Program-made: the position numbers and the translations under genes | Notes under the pieces: generated by a model | What the model was told of the DNA's origin: nothing | Seen by the model: the letters and a program-made list of their open reading frames with translations, nothing else | Databases searched by the model: none | Shown: positions 61,732 to 64,000 of the stretch, one piece after another | Layout of the letters: each line of letters starts with the position of its first letter | Numbering within the stretch: the stretch's first letter is position 1 | NCBI GenBank assembly: GCA_963853835.1 | Contig: OY970821.1 | Span: 47,632,646 to 47,696,645, forward strand | Direction of reading: 5' to 3' | Source: Calendula officinalis | Lineage: Eukaryota; Streptophyta; Magnoliopsida; Asterales; Asteraceae | Length of the DNA stretch: 64,000 nt

Positions 61732-64000
61732 AACTGCTCGTACAATCTTCCGTCTCTAACGGGGCAAAATGATAAGGATTAAAAAAAATCGGAACATTCT
61801 CTAAAGATCCCGGTTTATCGTTGGAAATGGCGTCGATAACATACACAAAATAATACGTGGCACCATGCTGAAGATGTCTTCTTGCTCTCGCAGTCGCACA
61901 CGACACCTGCACCCCGCGGTAAACGTTGCGTTGAATCTCCGATTCAACTCCACTTGGAGATTTTTACAGATTTATTTGTGGCGACAGATAATCTCGGCGT
62001 GGTACTCGGTCATCCAATCCATACTCACTACCACACACGGCTCTCTCATGGCGTTAGGGATAAAGTTTATGGGAAATTTCTCCCCGCACAGTTCAGTCAA
62101 AAGATCGTTAAACATTCTAGAACAGGTAAAATTTCATTTTCGCTGGTTCTCTATTAGAATGGCTCAGAAGAGTCCTCTACTCTATGGGACAATAGTTTGC
62201 TTAAGGTATAAGAAGCAATTTAGTGGTTTACACCGCTATCAACTAATATAAAAACATGCAAATAAATCATAAGGAATATACATATCATACAGAATTCCCA
62301 TATACTCAGGTATGTAACTCTGAAATCTGTCTCAGAAATAAACTCAAGAGCAAACTCAGAAATCTTAACTAGAAGTAAACCCCGAAATCTAACTCAGAAA
62401 CATAACCAGAAATTTTTCTCAGAAATAAACTCATAAAGTACTAGCAGTAACATTGTATAAACAAATCACATTTTTACTCATTCTTATAACTACTCGTGTG
62501 TTCCAATTTACTAGCTTATAATACTTGGACAGATAATTTACTTCTCAACGTTATTGGTTCTCAGAATAACTCTTTTTAACCATTTATCATTACCTCGCTC
62601 TATTAGGTTACATATTACTCATTTTCATAACCCTCTAATTAGCTCAAATTAACAATCTTGTCATTTAATTCTCTTTAATAGGTTCTCATTCTACTATATT
62701 TAGTGGTTTCTCGATAATATTTTAATAGATGTTTTCTCATTCCTCCAGTTTAACGATCCTTTAATAGACCGTTTCACTGATTTTTACCCAATTTAAAATG
62801 TCTCTTAATTATTTTGACGATATCTACTCATTAATTTCATGTTCCCACTAAAAATTCCAATTAAATTTCATACTCGTATTTATAATGATTTCTCGTTACT
62901 CCAGTTTAATAATTATTCATAAATAGAGTTTTCTCATAAAATTTTATAATACCTCAAAACTCATAACAGTTTATAATACTTCAAAAATTTGAATAAAACT
63001 TCCCGTTAATTTAATACTTTTCTCTTTTGACTCATTTTATTAATTTGCTTACGTAACTCGATTTGTAAATCTCTTATAACTCAAAATTACTCCATAATTA
63101 ATCAAAATAAAATTTTATCATTTAGCTCGTTTTAATAATAACTCATTACCAGCAAATTACCGATCTCATTTTAACTCATTTTCCTCAAAATTTCATTGTA
63201 TCAGTTTTCTCATATTCGACTCATTAATAAGTTCTCATCACTTTAATTTCACGATTTCTCATTATCACATTTATAACCACCCAAGAATAAGTATACTGTC
63301 TTATTTGTATATAATTGTAGTATTACTACTTCACTTTTGCATGATATTCATTCAACCCAAATAACTTGATTTGTTAATTTCTCCAGTAAACCCGATCTAT
63401 CATTTTGTTGTAAATTCTATAATTACCCATAGAATAAATTTAATTATTCTCAACTGCTTGATTTGATAGTTACTCTTATATTTTATTTGATCAATTATAT
63501 GTATCTAGATTTCGCACTTTAAATTCATACCAACAAAATCTCTCTGCATAAGCATCATGCTCATAATATTTATAAATAATAATTAATGATATTCATTTCT
63601 TGTCAGTTTTTCCTTTTTTACCCCTACTCAACTCCACTTGGAGAAAAACTCGTCCTCGAGTTTGGAACTAGTATTGTCTACCAAAATAAACAAGCAAGTA
63701 TGTAGTCACTCAAACAATTAGGATACACATACTAAATTCACCATAACAAGCATTGGTCCATTGTTCCCCTCAAAATCTCCCCCTAACCAACCAAAAGTCC
63801 TGTGTGTACGGTAATAGGGGCCCTCTATTACTTTCGACACATGCTTTTGTTTGGTCACGAGTCAATCCCAAAGTTCACAACTTCCCACATAAAAGTAATC
63901 CACAAACAAATCACACTCAGAAGGAAGAAAAGTTTACTCTCAATATCTGATAAATACAGATATGCACTCAGCTGTATGTACTCGAAATCTTATAAACATT
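61496..64000 (-). other. LARD2 interior, noncoding
   Basis: G-poor on the plus strand (the mirror of LARD1), full of CTCA/TTCTCA words. No gene. Contains a T homopolymer (61688-61729), the island shared with LARD1 (about 61966-62055) and the CCACTTGGAGAAAAACTCGT block at about 63630-63665. Confidence 0.75.
61688..61729. repeat. T homopolymer, 42 bp
   Basis: Uninterrupted T run; its length may be affected by sequencing or assembly error. Confidence 0.9.

Larger units (their letters stand above)
58882..64000 (-). mobile_element. LARD2: second large coding-free LTR element (incomplete)
   Basis: Minus-strand relative of LARD1 inserted in family 2 integrase. 3' LTR 58882-61495, interior to the window edge; the 5' LTR lies outside. 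Shares with LARD1 the LTR start TGTAACGCCCTG, the GGAGGGGCGAGGTTGATCTC/TATA block, AAGTGGAGTTGAG blocks and the 47268-type island, but is clearly diverged. Its LTR ends without any TRIM addition. Confidence 0.85.

Overview
This is plant nuclear DNA, almost certainly from a eudicot. It carries one intron-containing 14-3-3 gene set in roughly 62 kb of nested transposable elements: Ty1/copia, Ty3/gypsy, non-autonomous LTR elements, a Helitron, and a run of small elements flanked by TA microsatellites. The species cannot be named from the sequence alone. I saw no tRNA, rRNA or CRISPR locus.

Layout. 1-5246: broken copia 'family 1' gag-pol, split at 642/3102 by a young non-autonomous LTR element (643-3096, TSD AAGGT). 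5248-21797: tandem run of transposon-like units, each bordered by (TA)n arrays. One unit (5495-15443) has been filled by a minus-strand gypsy whose LTR is itself interrupted by a plus-strand gypsy (7732-14032, TSD GTTTT). 23067-24895 (minus): 14-3-3 gene, 7 exons, 258 codons, the only apparently intact cellular gene. 25886-26335: MITE-like unit. 26374-28557 (minus): 3' end of a chromodomain-type gypsy. 28557-29555: piece of another LTR. 29556-51608: 5'-truncated copia family 1 element with pol and a second, env-position ORF. Its 3' LTR is split by a 12.6 kb coding-free element (LARD1, 38698-51328, TSD TTGTC). LARD1's 5' LTR holds a 2.5 kb Helitron, and its 3' LTR ends in a complete 504 bp TRIM. 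51609-52053: gypsy gag-protease scrap. 52054-58881 (minus): copia 'family 2' with env-position ORF and pol, cut at integrase by a second LARD (58882 to the window end, minus).

The more unusual signals are these. (1) LARD1 appears to have moved with a composite LTR whose terminal 173 bp is a TRIM LTR, and the TRIM in its 3' LTR carries LARD internal sequence. (2) The env-position ORFs of both copia families sit about 100-120 nt behind a TATAAATA box and a pyrimidine-rich leader, and the family 2 ORF contains a 700 bp stretch that looks like a spliceable intron. (3) A tandem series of TIR elements is separated by TA microsatellites and shares one internal layout. (4) Several LTR families carry their own hairpin or short-motif arrays, some with compensating arm changes. 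(5) Most in-frame stops in the element ORFs can be explained by C-to-T changes, as expected for methylated, silenced repeats.
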